Below are positions 10,583 through 21,575 of a stretch of DNA of 64,000 nt, piece by piece. A model generated the notes under the pieces. The model worked only from the letters and a program-made list of their open reading frames with translations. It ran no database searches and was not told the DNA's origin. Made by a program: the position numbers and the translations under genes. Position 1 is the stretch's first letter; every line of letters starts with the position of its first letter. Source of the stretch: Atherinomorus stipes (lineage: Eukaryota; Chordata; Actinopteri; Atheriniformes; Atherinidae); contig JALJCO010013382.1 in the NCBI GenBank assembly GCA_023101725.1, forward strand, positions 1 through 64,000. Reading direction: 5' to 3'.

Positions 10583-10770
10583 ATGCAAAATTAAATCAAA
10601 TATCAAATTTATGTTAATCAAATTAATAGATTCATTGATAATTAAGTAACTAAACGTTTTTAAGCGTGAAAAATATTGAGAAATCAGAAAGTGAATATAT
10701 ATATACATATATATATATATATGTATATATATATACACACACACACACAATTTTGCATATTTGTCACACC
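10501..10770. repeat. TA/TG microsatellite cluster with inverted arms
   Basis: A (TA)n run at ~10516-10556 passes into (TG)n to ~10582. About 120 bases later comes (TA)n with short interruptions (~10697-10735), then (CA)n to ~10749. The block TGTGTATGCAAAATT on the left is inverted as AATTTTGCATAT on the right, so the strand could fold back over the whole tract. It lies directly upstream of the MFI-like promoter. Confidence 0.85.
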
Positions 10771-13116
10771 TACTTGACCCTATGTGAAAAAATATTTGAT
10801 TTAATCACTTAATGCATTCAGTCATATGTCATTCAGTGGATAAGTAATGGATAGGAATTTCTTAAAATCCTCTACTGTAAATAAGATGTAAATTTGTGAT
10901 CTTTCAGAATTACGGGGTTAAGTCACCAGTGCCTAATACGGAAGGATAGACTTTTCATTTGTAGCTTGAAAAAGACTGCAGCATGGTTGACACCATTATG
11001 TTCCCTGTAAAGCTGGTAGGAACAGATTGCATCAATATTTGGGGAACAATAAAGTAATCTATTTATGTGTGTGATTTATGAACATTTTTAAACAAAAGAA
11101 ATTACTGTATATTCAGGGTGCTGACCTCTCCAGACATCAGTTAATCCCAATTCTTCACACAATGCATAAATAGTCTCAGCTCGGGAAGAGAGACAGCTTA
11201 CCCACTGGTAATCTATCCCTGACCGGGTTAAAATGACTCCTGACGTCACCTCCAATCGCAGTCACTGACTTTGTAAATCTTGCACTTGTAACAAGAAAAT
11301 ATACCCATCTAATAGAAATCAACATAGAAAAAAAAATACTTTTTTTTTAAGCCAATTTAGTTGTTTTTCATTTTTTAAAAATGTGTTTTGTATCATTTAT
11401 TTGTTTTTTCTTTTGGATTCCAGAAAATAGTGATAATTTCTCAAACAGAAATGGCAAATTATAGGTCAGTGTAATAAAAGTAATATGTTATTTCCCTTTT
11501 ATGGCGTTATTACATTTAAAAAGTACAACTGCTTCTTAATAACTAGTAGGCTTGAGAAAATCAAGTGTCCCCTTTAAGAAGGTTGACTGATCTATAAAAT
11601 AGTTGGTGTCTTAGAAAAACAACTTTTGACTCATCAAAACAACATTTAACAGACTTTTTCATCTACATGAGGAAGCTTCTTTAAGTAATAAGATTTTTAA
11701 CTGGTGACCAGTAGAGGGAGCTCTTAAACAACTAACGGTGGCTACTTCTTCAGGAGTGAAGTCATCCTCCAGCTGTGTCCTTAATGGTCAGAAGTGAAGT
11801 CTGAAGCTTACAAAATACAAGGAACACAGACATTAGCATACAAACACATTCAAATATGTCTCAACCTGTATACATGAAACCTGAATCACTCTAATGTGAA
11901 TACTGGTCGAGATGACTCAGCTCTCAAGGCCAAACTTTGGCTGATGAGAAGTGTTTTTGGCAATAGCTGTGAGGTTTCTGTTCCAAACTCAAGCGTGGTT
12001 TACAGCTGACCTCTGGGACAATGAAAAAGCTTCCTGGAGGAAAAATTTATGGTTAAAAAAGACAAATATTAAGCTGTTTGGCTACAATGACTGGAGGTTT
12101 GTTGGCAAAGATATTGGTGAGGCATTTTCCCTTGAATAAAAACAATGTCACACCTTAACTCTGGACTGTCTTCCAAATAAAAAGTGAATCTGTGAATATT
12201 GACATGATGTGAAAGTGAGATTTTTATAAAAACTTGTGTTGTTAAAGCAGAAGCAGAGCTTTGTCAGATGCACTTAACTTGAATGTGCCACATATCTGAT
12301 GGTGTTAAACAAATCCCTCTAACCATTGCTTCCTGTTTAAACAGCAGCTCCCTGTGATTCTAATTCCTTAAAACTAATTGGTTTGGAGTTTATCTGCCAA
12401 GAGCAACATCAAGCAAGATTGTAAACACATAACAATGAAATAGTGCAAAAAAAGCGAAGTTCAGTTCATGAAAATAACATCACAGCTGATTATATCTGGT
12501 GTTTTGCAGGGCTTTATACTCCCTGTAAATTGGTTCATCAGAAGTGTTTGAAGCAGAATGAAAAGTGTTTCAGATTCGCACATTTCAGCAACATTTTTAA
12601 TCTCTTTAGAACATCTTAAGATGTAAGAGGGAATTATTTCCATTGGCAATTTATTTTATGTATAATAAATTTGGAAAAATTATCAGTACTTCTTGGCACA
12701 CAAAAAAGGTTCTAATTTAGCTGAATATGGTTCAAATTTGATGTTTTAGGCCTCAGCTATTCTTTTTCTTTGTGTTTTCTTTGGCAACTGGTAGCCAGTT
12801 GTAGATTTTGAGGTATATTTAGGAGGCACCATGCAGCTCATTCTCATTGTAATAGGGGTGTTTTTTTCTTTGTGCTGTGATTTTTGCTTCAAGAATTGTC
12901 TGTTTTTTAATTGACATGTAGAACTACTAAAGGTTATATGACTCTGTAACAGTGTCCCGCTGTAAAAACGAAGGAGGAAGGAGAAAAATAAAACTCATTC
13001 AAGTGTTTCCCCATCAGACAAAACCCTTTTGTCACAGGTTGAGATTAGGCAACAACACTACTTGGTTTGGGTTAGTAAAATCATGGTAAAGGCTGAAATA
13101 CATTATTTCTTACAAC
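10771..13116. other. Unassigned intergenic DNA
   Basis: No coding exon, RNA gene or clear mobile element was recognised. CCAGTAGAGGGAG at 11708-11720 is a weak CTCF-like core. Short reading frames here have no supporting splice or codon pattern. Confidence 0.4.
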
Positions 13117-13660
13117 GGCTGCGTTTATATGGAGCTCTTTTGATCCAATTGAACGTCAATCAGAACAAAAAAATGGGTCATGGTAACATGTCAGCTTGAT
13201 TGGATTGAAAGAATTTTCAATTTAATCAAGAGGGGTATTTTAAACCTTTACGATCTGATCAGCAGGGGAAAAACGAACATGTAAAAACTCATTCTGATGG
13301 TTTCTGTGGCGCATGTTGTCTCTGCAAATGCTGGAACTACATGTGAGTTGCATGACGTAGCAAGATTCGGGGTGGGAAGACTTGCAAAACAGAATGGGAC
13401 TGTGACAGAAACATTTTTGTTAGAAACTGAAAAAGTTAAGGATTATTGTTCATTCTGACTGTCAAAAAGTAAAAAAAAAAACTACCTCTTCTTTAAAACT
13501 AGTAGTCACTGTGCATGTCAAAAGCATTATGATCATATTAAAGCTGTCAATCATGTAAATACAACTGATAAGACCACTTTATACAGACTCCGTATAAACA
13601 AGAAGTCATCGGAATGATTTCATAGAATAGATTGAATATTTGTCCGTGTAAATGTAGCTG
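13117..13660. mobile_element. MITE with GCTGCGTTTATATGGA ends
   Basis: The left end GGCTGCGTTTATATGGA (13117 on) is inverted at the right end as TCCGTGTAAATGTAGCTG (13643-13660). The ends resemble the outer element at 40575-41820 (GTTTACATGGA), so the two may be related. No reading frame is present. Confidence 0.5.
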
Positions 13661-13713
13661 ATAAGATACAGTAGTATCAGTTACCAACACTGATGCTGAT
13701 TTGCATGTTGTCT

Positions 13714-13729
13714 AAGTTACATACAAAAT
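13714..13729. repeat. 5' copy of the target-site duplication of the G-rich retroelement
   Basis: AAGTTACATACAAAAT here is repeated exactly at 17045-17060, immediately after the element's poly(A) tail. The first two A's of the right copy could belong to the tail, so the duplication is 14-16 bp. Confidence 0.85.
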
Positions 13730-16700
13730 TGGATGGATTTCCCCTGTGCTTGTCATGCGTGTGGGGCTCTGGGGGTCGCGGACGGAGCTGCGCTTTCCGC
13801 CGGGGTGCTTGGTTTTCGGCGGACCCGTGGTCATGTCGTGTCGTATCGATGTTGGGGTGTCTGGCGTGGCTGTCGGGGTGTGGGGTTTTGTCCATATCGT
13901 TCAGCTCTAGTGTGTGGAGGTGGGGGGTTGCGGGGTGGCCGGGTCTTTACCACGCCGGGTGCCTGTCCCGCCTGGCCGCTGTGTCGGTTGGGGCTGGCCT
14001 GCGTTGGTGGTCTCGTGCGGGTTGGTCTCGCGTGGTCCGGGGGCTGGGGGCGGTGGACTTGTGGCGTGGGGGGGGGCTGGTGGCCCCGTGGTCCCCGTCC
14101 TTGGTATGTGTGGGTGGGTGTGTGATTGGAGGGGGGCGTGAATGCGGTTGTGTGTGTGTGTGGCTGCCTGTGGGGGTGTGTGGAGATGGGTGGGTGGGTG
14201 GGGGTGCATGGATGATGGGTGTTTGGGTGCGGGGGGTGGTGGTGCATTGGTGGGGTTTGTGTGTGTCGGGTTGGGGGGGGGGGGGAGGAAAGGGGAAAAA
14301 AAAAGAAAAAAAAAAAAAAAGCAGCTCTGCGTGCCTCTTGGGGGGTTTGCGAGGCCTGGGGATGTTGGGCCGGTGACTCTGGCCCCTCCGCCGACCCTTT
14401 CCGCTCCCGTCCCTTTTCCCCCCTCCCTGGCCTGGCGTGGTCGAGCGCCCCCAGGGGCTGAGGCTGGCCCCTCTGTGGTGAACGCCGGACGCCGGGCCGT
14501 GGGGGCGGCCATGCCTGCCCCTTCTGCCCTGGGGGGATCCCGGGAGGCAGGGGTACCTAATGCCGGTAACGGCTCTTCTTCCAGGGGGGGAACTCATACC
14601 CCCCTGGTCTCCTTTCCCAAGACCCCCCCCCCCCCCCCCCCTGCTCTACCTCACACACACACGTAGGGTTTTGGGGAGGGTGCGTGTCAAGCGGGCGTGG
14701 TGAGGGAGGGCACCAAAGTGCCTTTGCTTGCCACGTCTAGAGGCAGCCTGCTCCCCAGTTTTAACCACACTTAGACACCTAAACACATAAAATAACAACA
14801 GCTCACAACCACTTCTGAGGGGCGGGCCATATAGTGTGTGGAAGGAGGGAGGGGCCGGTTGGGGGGTCATGCCCCCTACGCGACCCCACTCCCGGCATGA
14901 CTTGGCACTGCCCCTTAGTTTTAATTGCAAACAACACACATCTTACACACACAGTCATGAGCGGGGGGGGGGGGGGACAGGGTCCTTTGATACCCCGGTC
15001 TCCCGGGCACTACTGGGGGGAGGGGGGACAGTGGCTACTTCACGCGCCAGTGGTTAAGGCTGGCTGCATTGCGGGGGATCTGCTGGCCTGGGGGATGCCT
15101 GGCCTGCTGCGTCCGGGGGTGGGGGATGGGGGTGGTGGTGGGGGGGGGGGACGTGTTGGGGGCTTGGAGCTCGCGGCTCCTTCCCCGGCCCGAGCTACCA
15201 CTCAGGAGGCACGAGGGCATGGGCAAGAGAGAGGTGGGTATGTGAGAATAATGAATGAGAGTGTGAAAGAGGAAATGTGGGAGGGAGGAACTTGGGCTGG
15301 AAGAGGGAGGAGATGTGGGTAAGTGGTTGGAGGAAAGGGGGGATGGAGGAAGGAGTGGCATGCTCGTGAGTGTCTAGTAGGGATGGTCATGAGGGGCTGA
15401 AGGAAGGAAGGGCGGGAGTGTGATAGGTCAGAGGGATGGGCGGGGCTGGACATGTAAGGGGGGACTGTATGGGGTGTTGGGGGTATAGGGAGGTGGGGGG
15501 GTATGTGTGGGGAGGGGTTGGTGCAGTTATGTGGGGGGAGTGCATGTGTGTGTTAGAGGGTATGAGGAGGTGGGGGTAGGTGTGGACGGTAGAGGGAGGA
15601 GAGTGTTGGGGGTGGAGAGAGGAGTGAGTGTGGGTATGTGAGGTCGGAGAGCGGAGTGGGTGGGTGTATGTGTGTGTGGGGGGGGGTACACGGAGGTGTT
15701 GGGTAGGGCTGGGCGGTGTGGGCGGAGGTTCGTATCTCGGTATTCGTGCCGGGCATCTTGGTGTTGGTGTGGTGCGGTGTGGCTGCGGGTTGGTTGGGGG
15801 CCGGGCGCTTTGGTGGGGGGTGCGGTTTTGTTTGTGGCTTCCGGGGCTTTTTATGCGGGGCGGGCGCAGGGGGATCTGTATCTTGTATGTGGTTGCTCTT
15901 GCGGTATTGATGTCTTGGGTGCCCGTGTCTCGATGTGGGGGCGGTGACGGTATATCTTTCAGCCCTAGTGTTGGGGTAGGTGTGTGGGGAGTGTGTGTGT
16001 GAGCGTGGTGGCGGGGTAGGGGGTGGTAGAGGTGGTGGCGCCCTGGTGTCAGGTGTATGGGGCAGGGACTTTGGGGTGGGGGCTGGCCTGCCCTGGGGGG
16101 CGTCGTCTGGGGGGTCCGGTCCTCCTGGGTTTCGGTTGGGCCGCCCAGGTCCGGGGGGGGGGGGGGGGGGTGGCTGCTCCTGGGCGCTTGGGCCCTGGGC
16201 CCGGCGCTGTCTCCGCTCCGGGGGACGCCCGGCGCCCGGTGGGGTCGGCAGCTGCTGGTCTTGGTCCGCTGGGGCCTGGGCCTCCAGACTGCAGGGGGCT
16301 CTGGCTGGGGCCGCCTTTTGCCGCCCTTCGGGGGATGCATGTCCGCTCTTTGGGGGGGGGGTAGCTGGGATCTGGGCCTCTGGGTGGCTGCTGGGGGCCT
16401 GGGTCGTGAGCCTCGCGGGCTTCCTCCTCCTTGCAGAGACGAGGCTGCATCTGCATGACTGTATCACCACGGAGCACCCTTTATTATGCATGTTGACACT
16501 GTGACACTGCTTCCCATTGCGATGACTAGGTTGTACCTCTTCTCTACTTCCCATTGTGCTGACTAGGTTGTACCTCTTCTCTGCGTAGTTCTGCGTGTGT
16601 TTGTATGATCTGAGGATATTTAAGCCACCTGCAGGTCCTCCTGTAGGGAATTGCTTGTTTTGTTTTCCAAAAGACACCTTGGTTGTTTAGGGATCGCGGT

Positions 16701-17044
16701 ACAGATGTACCAGTGAACTGTGTAAGTGGATTCATGTTTTTCTCTCCTCTCTCTCTTCCTCTTCCTTACTCCTCTCTCTCTGTTTCACTTTCTATCATTA
16801 CCTCTGTTAACTTTCATTTCTCCCTTGTCAGGCCCAGCAGTATGAAATGGAATGGTGTAATAGACAAATGTTTAAATAAAGAAATAAAATGAATAAACAT
16901 ATCAAGTGGAGCCTTATATTCATAAAGCTCCGCTTGATAAAGCAAAACTGTTCAACAGAATAAAGCAATCAGATTTCCATTCTGCTTGCTTCAATGCTGG
17001 ACAGGACAAGTAAAAAAAAAAAAAAAAAAAAAAAAGAAAAAAAA
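13730..17044 (+). mobile_element. ~3.3-kb G-rich poly(A) retroelement with perfect target duplication
   Basis: This is a single insertion: a 16-bp direct repeat flanks it exactly, and its right end is an A tract (17012-17046, one G), the signature of target-primed reverse transcription in the + orientation. From ~13740 to ~16440 the + strand is extremely G-rich, with many G runs up to ~18 bases, C runs near 14625-14641 and a purine-rich middle (15230-15620). From 16440 the composition is normal: an AT-richer 3' region, a pyrimidine tract (16740-16830), CTTGTCAGGCCCAGCAG, AATAAA-like motifs, and ATGCTGGACAGGACAAGTAA just before the tail. The long reading frames inside come from biased base composition; no reverse transcriptase, endonuclease or gag motif was seen. 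The 3' end recurs at 23.4-23.66 kb, so it is a family. It may be the 3' part of a LINE (L1-like by tail and duplication length) or a non-autonomous retroelement. Confidence 0.85.
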
Positions 17045-17060
17045 AAGTTACATACAAAAT
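17045..17060. repeat. 3' copy of the target-site duplication
   Basis: AAGTTACATACAAAAT, identical to 13714-13729, directly follows the A tract of the retroelement. Confidence 0.85.
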
Positions 17061-17386
17061 ATTACAACAAAACTTGGGTCACTTCCTGGTTTGGTTTGGT
17101 TAATGGTTAATTGGTCGGTTTACTTGGTTATGCAGTGGTACTAGTAATAGCGAGGGCGAAAATACATTTACAATGCAAATGTTGTATATAGTTGTTTTTA
17201 ATTAAATATTGCCCCTTTTGATTTCCACAAAGTTCCATTTTAACTTCATAAATGCACAAGAATTGTTTCAAAAATGCATCAAACTTCTTTAGATGTACAT
17301 TTGCTAACTTTTGATCAAGATTTATCTTGCGAAAAACGTTTTGACTGATGATTCTTCCATAAAAAGGTACCATTTCTGCAATAAAA
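17061..17386. other. Unassigned AT-rich DNA
   Basis: This is the right flank of the retroelement insertion. No gene was recognised. Confidence 0.4.
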
Positions 17387-17896
17387 AGCCCCATTCATAC
17401 CCTAGGTTAAATATGGATACGGACGCTTTCATCTGTATCCGGAGGTTGTTTTTGTCCGTCAGTATGTCCGTTACGAGAGAGCTTACAAATCTGAAGTGCT
17501 CTGGACAAAACGGAGCAATACCACCGGAAATTGTGGCAGCAGCATAGAGTCGGAGCTTATAGAGTTTTCATGAAAATCAACGAAGAAGAGTAGGAAGAGG
17601 GCATTTAAAAATGTCAAAAGTTTAAATTACTTTGACCACTTTTAAGTGGTCGGACATGCCACGGCCACGTACACTTATTTTTTTCCCACCTTTTCTGAAG
17701 TAGACGCAGCAAAATTACCGCCTCTACTTACGCCATATTTGTGATTGTCAATGGTGGTAAATTCAAACGCAACACTGCCCCCTAGAGGGTGTACGGCGCA
17801 ACATTCATAACGATGCTGAAACCGGACGGAGGTATGTAGGCCTGTAAGACAACGTTTGGTACGGACGGACAGGTTTCGTCCAGAGGTATGAAGCTA
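17387..17896. mobile_element. Probable MITE (TTCATACC ends)
   Basis: The left edge CATTCATACCCTAGG with TATGGATACGGACG inside is mirrored near the right edge by GGTACGGACGGACAGG and GAGGTATGAAG. The arms are imperfect. The minus strand at 17788-17775 (CCTCTAGGGGGCAG) matches the CTCF core consensus at 13 of 14 bases. Confidence 0.45.
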
Positions 17897-19707
17897 CCTA
17901 AACAGCACATCACCAATCCAGTTTCTATTCAACCTTCTACGGTGTGGTTTTACCTTCCTGGAAATTCAGGGAACAGTCTTCCTTGGATACCCTCGTCCTC
18001 TGCCTTTCCTTTTTCTTAATGTTATTTCTTGATGTCAACATTTCTTAATGTTAAAAAGCTGCCTGTCCAACAGTTTCCTGAAGCTGTTTCACTTTGAATC
18101 AGAATATATCTGAATCATGCCACCTGGTACCAGAACCAGCGCCACTAACCAGCTGCCCAGTCTGGGCGTCCCAACCTATGAATTATTCAATTATCAGCAT
18201 TAGGCAATTTCATTCATTTGCAAATGTTAAAAAGGACCATCCATGTTTTCATCTCATCTGGAGTGGATTACTTGCTATTTTTTTTTTTTTTCTGTTACCT
18301 AAATATCCAACTGACATGAAACCCTCCTGACAAGGTTTTAAACCCTTTCCAAGAGTGGATAAATAAAAGTCCTCTGAAAACAGTTTGATACTCCTTGGTT
18401 ACATACTCTTACATTACCTTTAGTGTAACTCTTTAGTCACAGTTGTTTTCACCTTCTTAATTTTATTTATTATCTGTCTGAGAAGGCACAGCATGAATAC
18501 ATTTATGTCTCTCATTATGCAAACCCCACCTGCCACCTGTACATCTGCTCAAGGGAAGACGGACGAATGTGCCGTGTCCTTCCACATCACACACAAGGGC
18601 AAATTACATATTTATACAGCTACCACTGGCACACCTATTTTCATATCAACCCTGCATTTTAAGTAGGTGCGCTGAATCTAGATGACATATATGAATGATT
18701 TCTCTTCCCCCTCACTCCTCATCAGCCACATACTGGAGCATGTGCCATTGCTTCTTCTGGATACAGATTACAATGTGTATTTCCGTCATAATGTAAATGG
18801 CTTTTCCCCCAGGGTCCAGGAGAGACGGCAGCCATGTTGAGATTCTCTTCCAAATGGAAATGCTTTGTCTTTCTTGACTTCCATCAGAACAGGAACATTT
18901 CATCTCCCCCATCATCACTCAGTTCAGGCTGATTCTTTGTGATGTTACACGCACACAACACATTGCAAACCACTTGTTTATAGTGATGCAAAAACACAAG
19001 TGAGTCCTAAATATGTGCAGTGGGATATAAAGAGAACAGACAAGACGTCTTAAATGGTATCCTGAATGTTCAAGCTTGTCAAGTACGATCGAAAATAAAA
19101 GTCATGAGCAAAGCAATGAACTCTTTTCTGCTCTGGGTAACTCATTAAAGTGCTGTGAAAATGTATTAGAGCGCTATGACTCAGGCACGACACAAAGACT
19201 GGATGCATTTCTACAATGTCCTGACTCTTTAAAAGCTTAGAAAGATTGCTGTGAGTACATGTGCCCACACAGAGGCGCACATGTGAATACACTGTCCACC
19301 CACACACTGACACAAGATGCCTTCGGTTAACTGTCCTAACACCAGCTGGAGGATCATCATTTGGAGTCAGACCAGAACCGCTTCCTCTCCTGCTTATTTA
19401 TAAATCACTCTTTTGGGGGTAAAAAGGGTAGGGTAGAATTTCAAAAAGTCAAAGACAAGCAGCCAAAGAGGAAGCAGGTATTGCTCCTGTGTGTAAAATG
19501 TTAGCTGGTTTGAACGTGATGACCGAACAGGCTGGATCGCAGCCAGCATCGCCGCGACAACATTCATCACTCAGCGGCTGTTCTCACATTCAACAGGATG
19601 TTTAAAAGAGCTCCAGTGACCTTTAACTTCAGCTGATTTATTCTGTCTGCTGGCTCATGTGACTTTCTCAGCTCTTTCAAATTCACAAACACATACATTA
19701 TAGAATC
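17897..19707. other. Unassigned intergenic DNA
   Basis: No gene was recognised. A 68-codon minus-strand frame at 18918-18712 ends in QYVADEE, but it has no homology that I recognise and no flanking splice sites that make a gene model, so it is left out. Confidence 0.35.
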
Positions 19708-20286
19708 GTGGTCATCAAAAATTATTAGGCAAGTTGCATTTTTGAGGATTAGATCTTTTATTTAACAGCAACAGTGCTCTTGGTTAAACCAAAATATTTA
19801 CAGGCTTCAAACCTGAATATTTAAGGAAGTGAAAGGGGGGATTTAGCTTTTGTACAAGAATATCTATGTGTGCACAATTATTAGAAAATATTAATGAGCA
19901 GAATTATTACGCAACTCGATGAAAAACAGTTTTTTTTCCACCTTACTTGTTTATTTTCATTTATAAATGCTAGAATAATCAAGAAACAACTCAAACTTTA
20001 CAGATAAACATTTTTAATATTCCCCAAAAATAAATCAGCAACCTATAGTCAGTAAAACTCAAATGTCTTCCATCTATGGGGTCTGTCTGTTCTTGATTTC
20101 TTTACCAGCAACTTTTTGTGCATCAGCGACCACAGCCTCCTGGACTCTGTTCAGATAGGTGGACTGTTTTTCTTCACTATAAATCTCATGTTTAAGAATG
20201 GCCCATAAGCTCTCAGTAGGGTTCAGGTCAGGTGAGGAAGTCAGAGTACTTCAGTGCATAAGATGGAGCATTGTCCTGTATAGACC
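19708..20286 (-). mobile_element. Tc1/mariner remnant: 3' end and transposase C-terminus
   Basis: At 19712-19735 (GTCATCAAAAATTATTAGGC) is a terminal repeat typical of fish mariner-like elements. Read on the minus strand, 20280-20231 encodes DNAPSYALKYSDFL, the D-N region of a DDE transposase. The frame then slips by one base into SPDLNPTESLWAILKHE and runs to NRQTP and TAG at 20076-20074. The SPDLNP motif is characteristic of Tc1/mariner transposases. The N-terminal half and the other terminal repeat are missing, so this is an inactive fossil. Confidence 0.8.
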
Positions 20287-20385
20287 CAGCCAGCATTGTA
20301 TGTGGGGCCCTTATGGGTGAAATTTTGGCTGTACATGAGGGACCCAAGTGGGTTTGTCCACAGCTTCCATGGTGGCCCCACCTGT
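20287..20385. repeat. MITE fragment (GGGACCCAAGTGGGTTTG type)
   Basis: This short block of alternating GGGACCCA/TGGGGCC motifs resembles a known class of fish repeats. It sits exactly between the Tc1/mariner remnant and the Harbinger fragment and may have mediated their juxtaposition. Confidence 0.35.
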
Positions 20386-20422
20386 GTAGTAGACGAAGAA
20401 GAAGACGAAGAAGAAAAAGACG

Positions 20423-20960
20423 ATGATAACAACAGCAACAGTATGCTATCACCAAAAAAAGCATGATGCCATGGCGATTTGCGCTCTTCATTGTGAAGAA
20501 TTTGGCAAAAAGAAAAGGCAACGACGTCGTGTGTGGACGAGGAATTGGCTGACCAGACGTGGGCTGTACGCTCTGTTGGTTCTACAACGAGAACTCGGCC
20601 CAAATGACACGCTGGGTCACCATGCTGTCCCTGGTTTACTTCTGTTTTTGTTTTGCGCATGCGAAATGTGAAAATCTCAGAGGAAAGAGTTCTCAGTTTG
20701 GTCGTGGCACCGCTTCAACATGTGATTCACTCACGGGCGACAACCAAAATATCAAACAGGTTTGATTTTATTGCGACCCACGATTTCTGATCGGGAGCTC
20801 ATCGTGAAGTGTAAATTGCCTCTCGTGACCCCTTGTATACTGCACAATGCAGGACACATGATTTGGCCAAGAGTCGGCCCGAATCCCAAAATTGTTGCAC
20901 AACTGGAAAATCGGCTAAAAAATGCCAAAAATCGCACAGTATATGCCAGACTTTAGGCCA
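20423..20960 (+). mobile_element. PIF/Harbinger remnant with transposase N-terminal segment
   Basis: In the + frame around 20470-20620 the peptide includes CEEFGKKKRQRRRVWTR and then NWLTRRGLYALLVLQRELG. This matches the N-terminal pattern of PIF/Harbinger nucleases (basic stretch, W-x-x-x-W-L-x-R-R, G-x-Y-x-x-L-L-x-E-L). The catalytic core is absent; after ~20650 the sequence becomes MITE-like (TTGATTTTATTGCGACCC, then AAAATGCCAAAAATCGCAC). It is truncated and inactive. A GAA-rich stretch at 20393-20421 precedes it. Confidence 0.65.
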
Positions 20961-21235
20961 CTCCCTCCCTTATTACACCAATGCACATCAAGTTGGATAC
21001 TTACATCCCACAGGCAGTCAAGTTTATACAGATTAGAGTTGGAAAAGTTACACTGAATTGACTGAAATAATGATTTCATATCTAATCCAATTATTTGAAC
21101 AGGACTCTGTGTCACCTCATCACACCCACCGACCAGGTGAGGTACAGTTGGCCATAAAACCCAACAGAAACCAGGGTTACTGAACCAGAACCATTCCGTT
21201 TTAACTGAATATCTTTCATATACCTTTATAGAAAT
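20961..21235. other. Unassigned DNA
   Basis: No gene was recognised between the Harbinger remnant and the next MITE. Confidence 0.35.
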
Positions 21236-21575
21236 TTCCAATATTATTGACCGATATTGGCATTAAAATGTGATATTGTAAAATACTATCGTTTTATCGG
21301 AGCAATATTTTTACAATATTTAACTAAATCTTGCGAGACTCCGTGACGGAATGAGATCTCGTGAGATCTTCTTCCATTAGCAGCGTCCAACATGTAGAAA
21401 CGTCCCTGTTATTGTGGAACTTCATATCCCAGCATTCCTTTCAGACTCATGTGACTACGGTGCAGCTGCTGCTGCTACAGACTGACTTGTTTACAGATAC
21501 AGGCAATATTGGTATATTTGATATCGGTTAAAAAAAAAAACAAACAAAAAACAACAATATTGAACATCCCTATTT
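21236..21575. mobile_element. MITE copy A (partner of 28150-28697)
   Basis: It starts near TATTGACCGATATTGGC and contains CTTGCGAGACTCCGTGACGG and the block AACTTCATATCCCAGCATTC, then GTGCAGCTGCTGCTGCTACA. The same ordered blocks occur at 28150-28697 in the same orientation. Copy A lacks the right third seen in copy B. No coding capacity. Confidence 0.65.

Noticed and set aside
13693..16677. Many long overlapping reading frames on both strands (up to 374 codons)
   Set aside because: They are all six-frame by-products of stop-poor G/C-rich low-complexity DNA inside one retroelement; peptides are runs of G/W/V or P/H/T with no domain.
18712..18918. 68-codon minus-strand frame ending QYVADEE
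   Set aside because: Looks less random than most, but no flanking exons, no homology recalled and no regulatory context; insufficient support.
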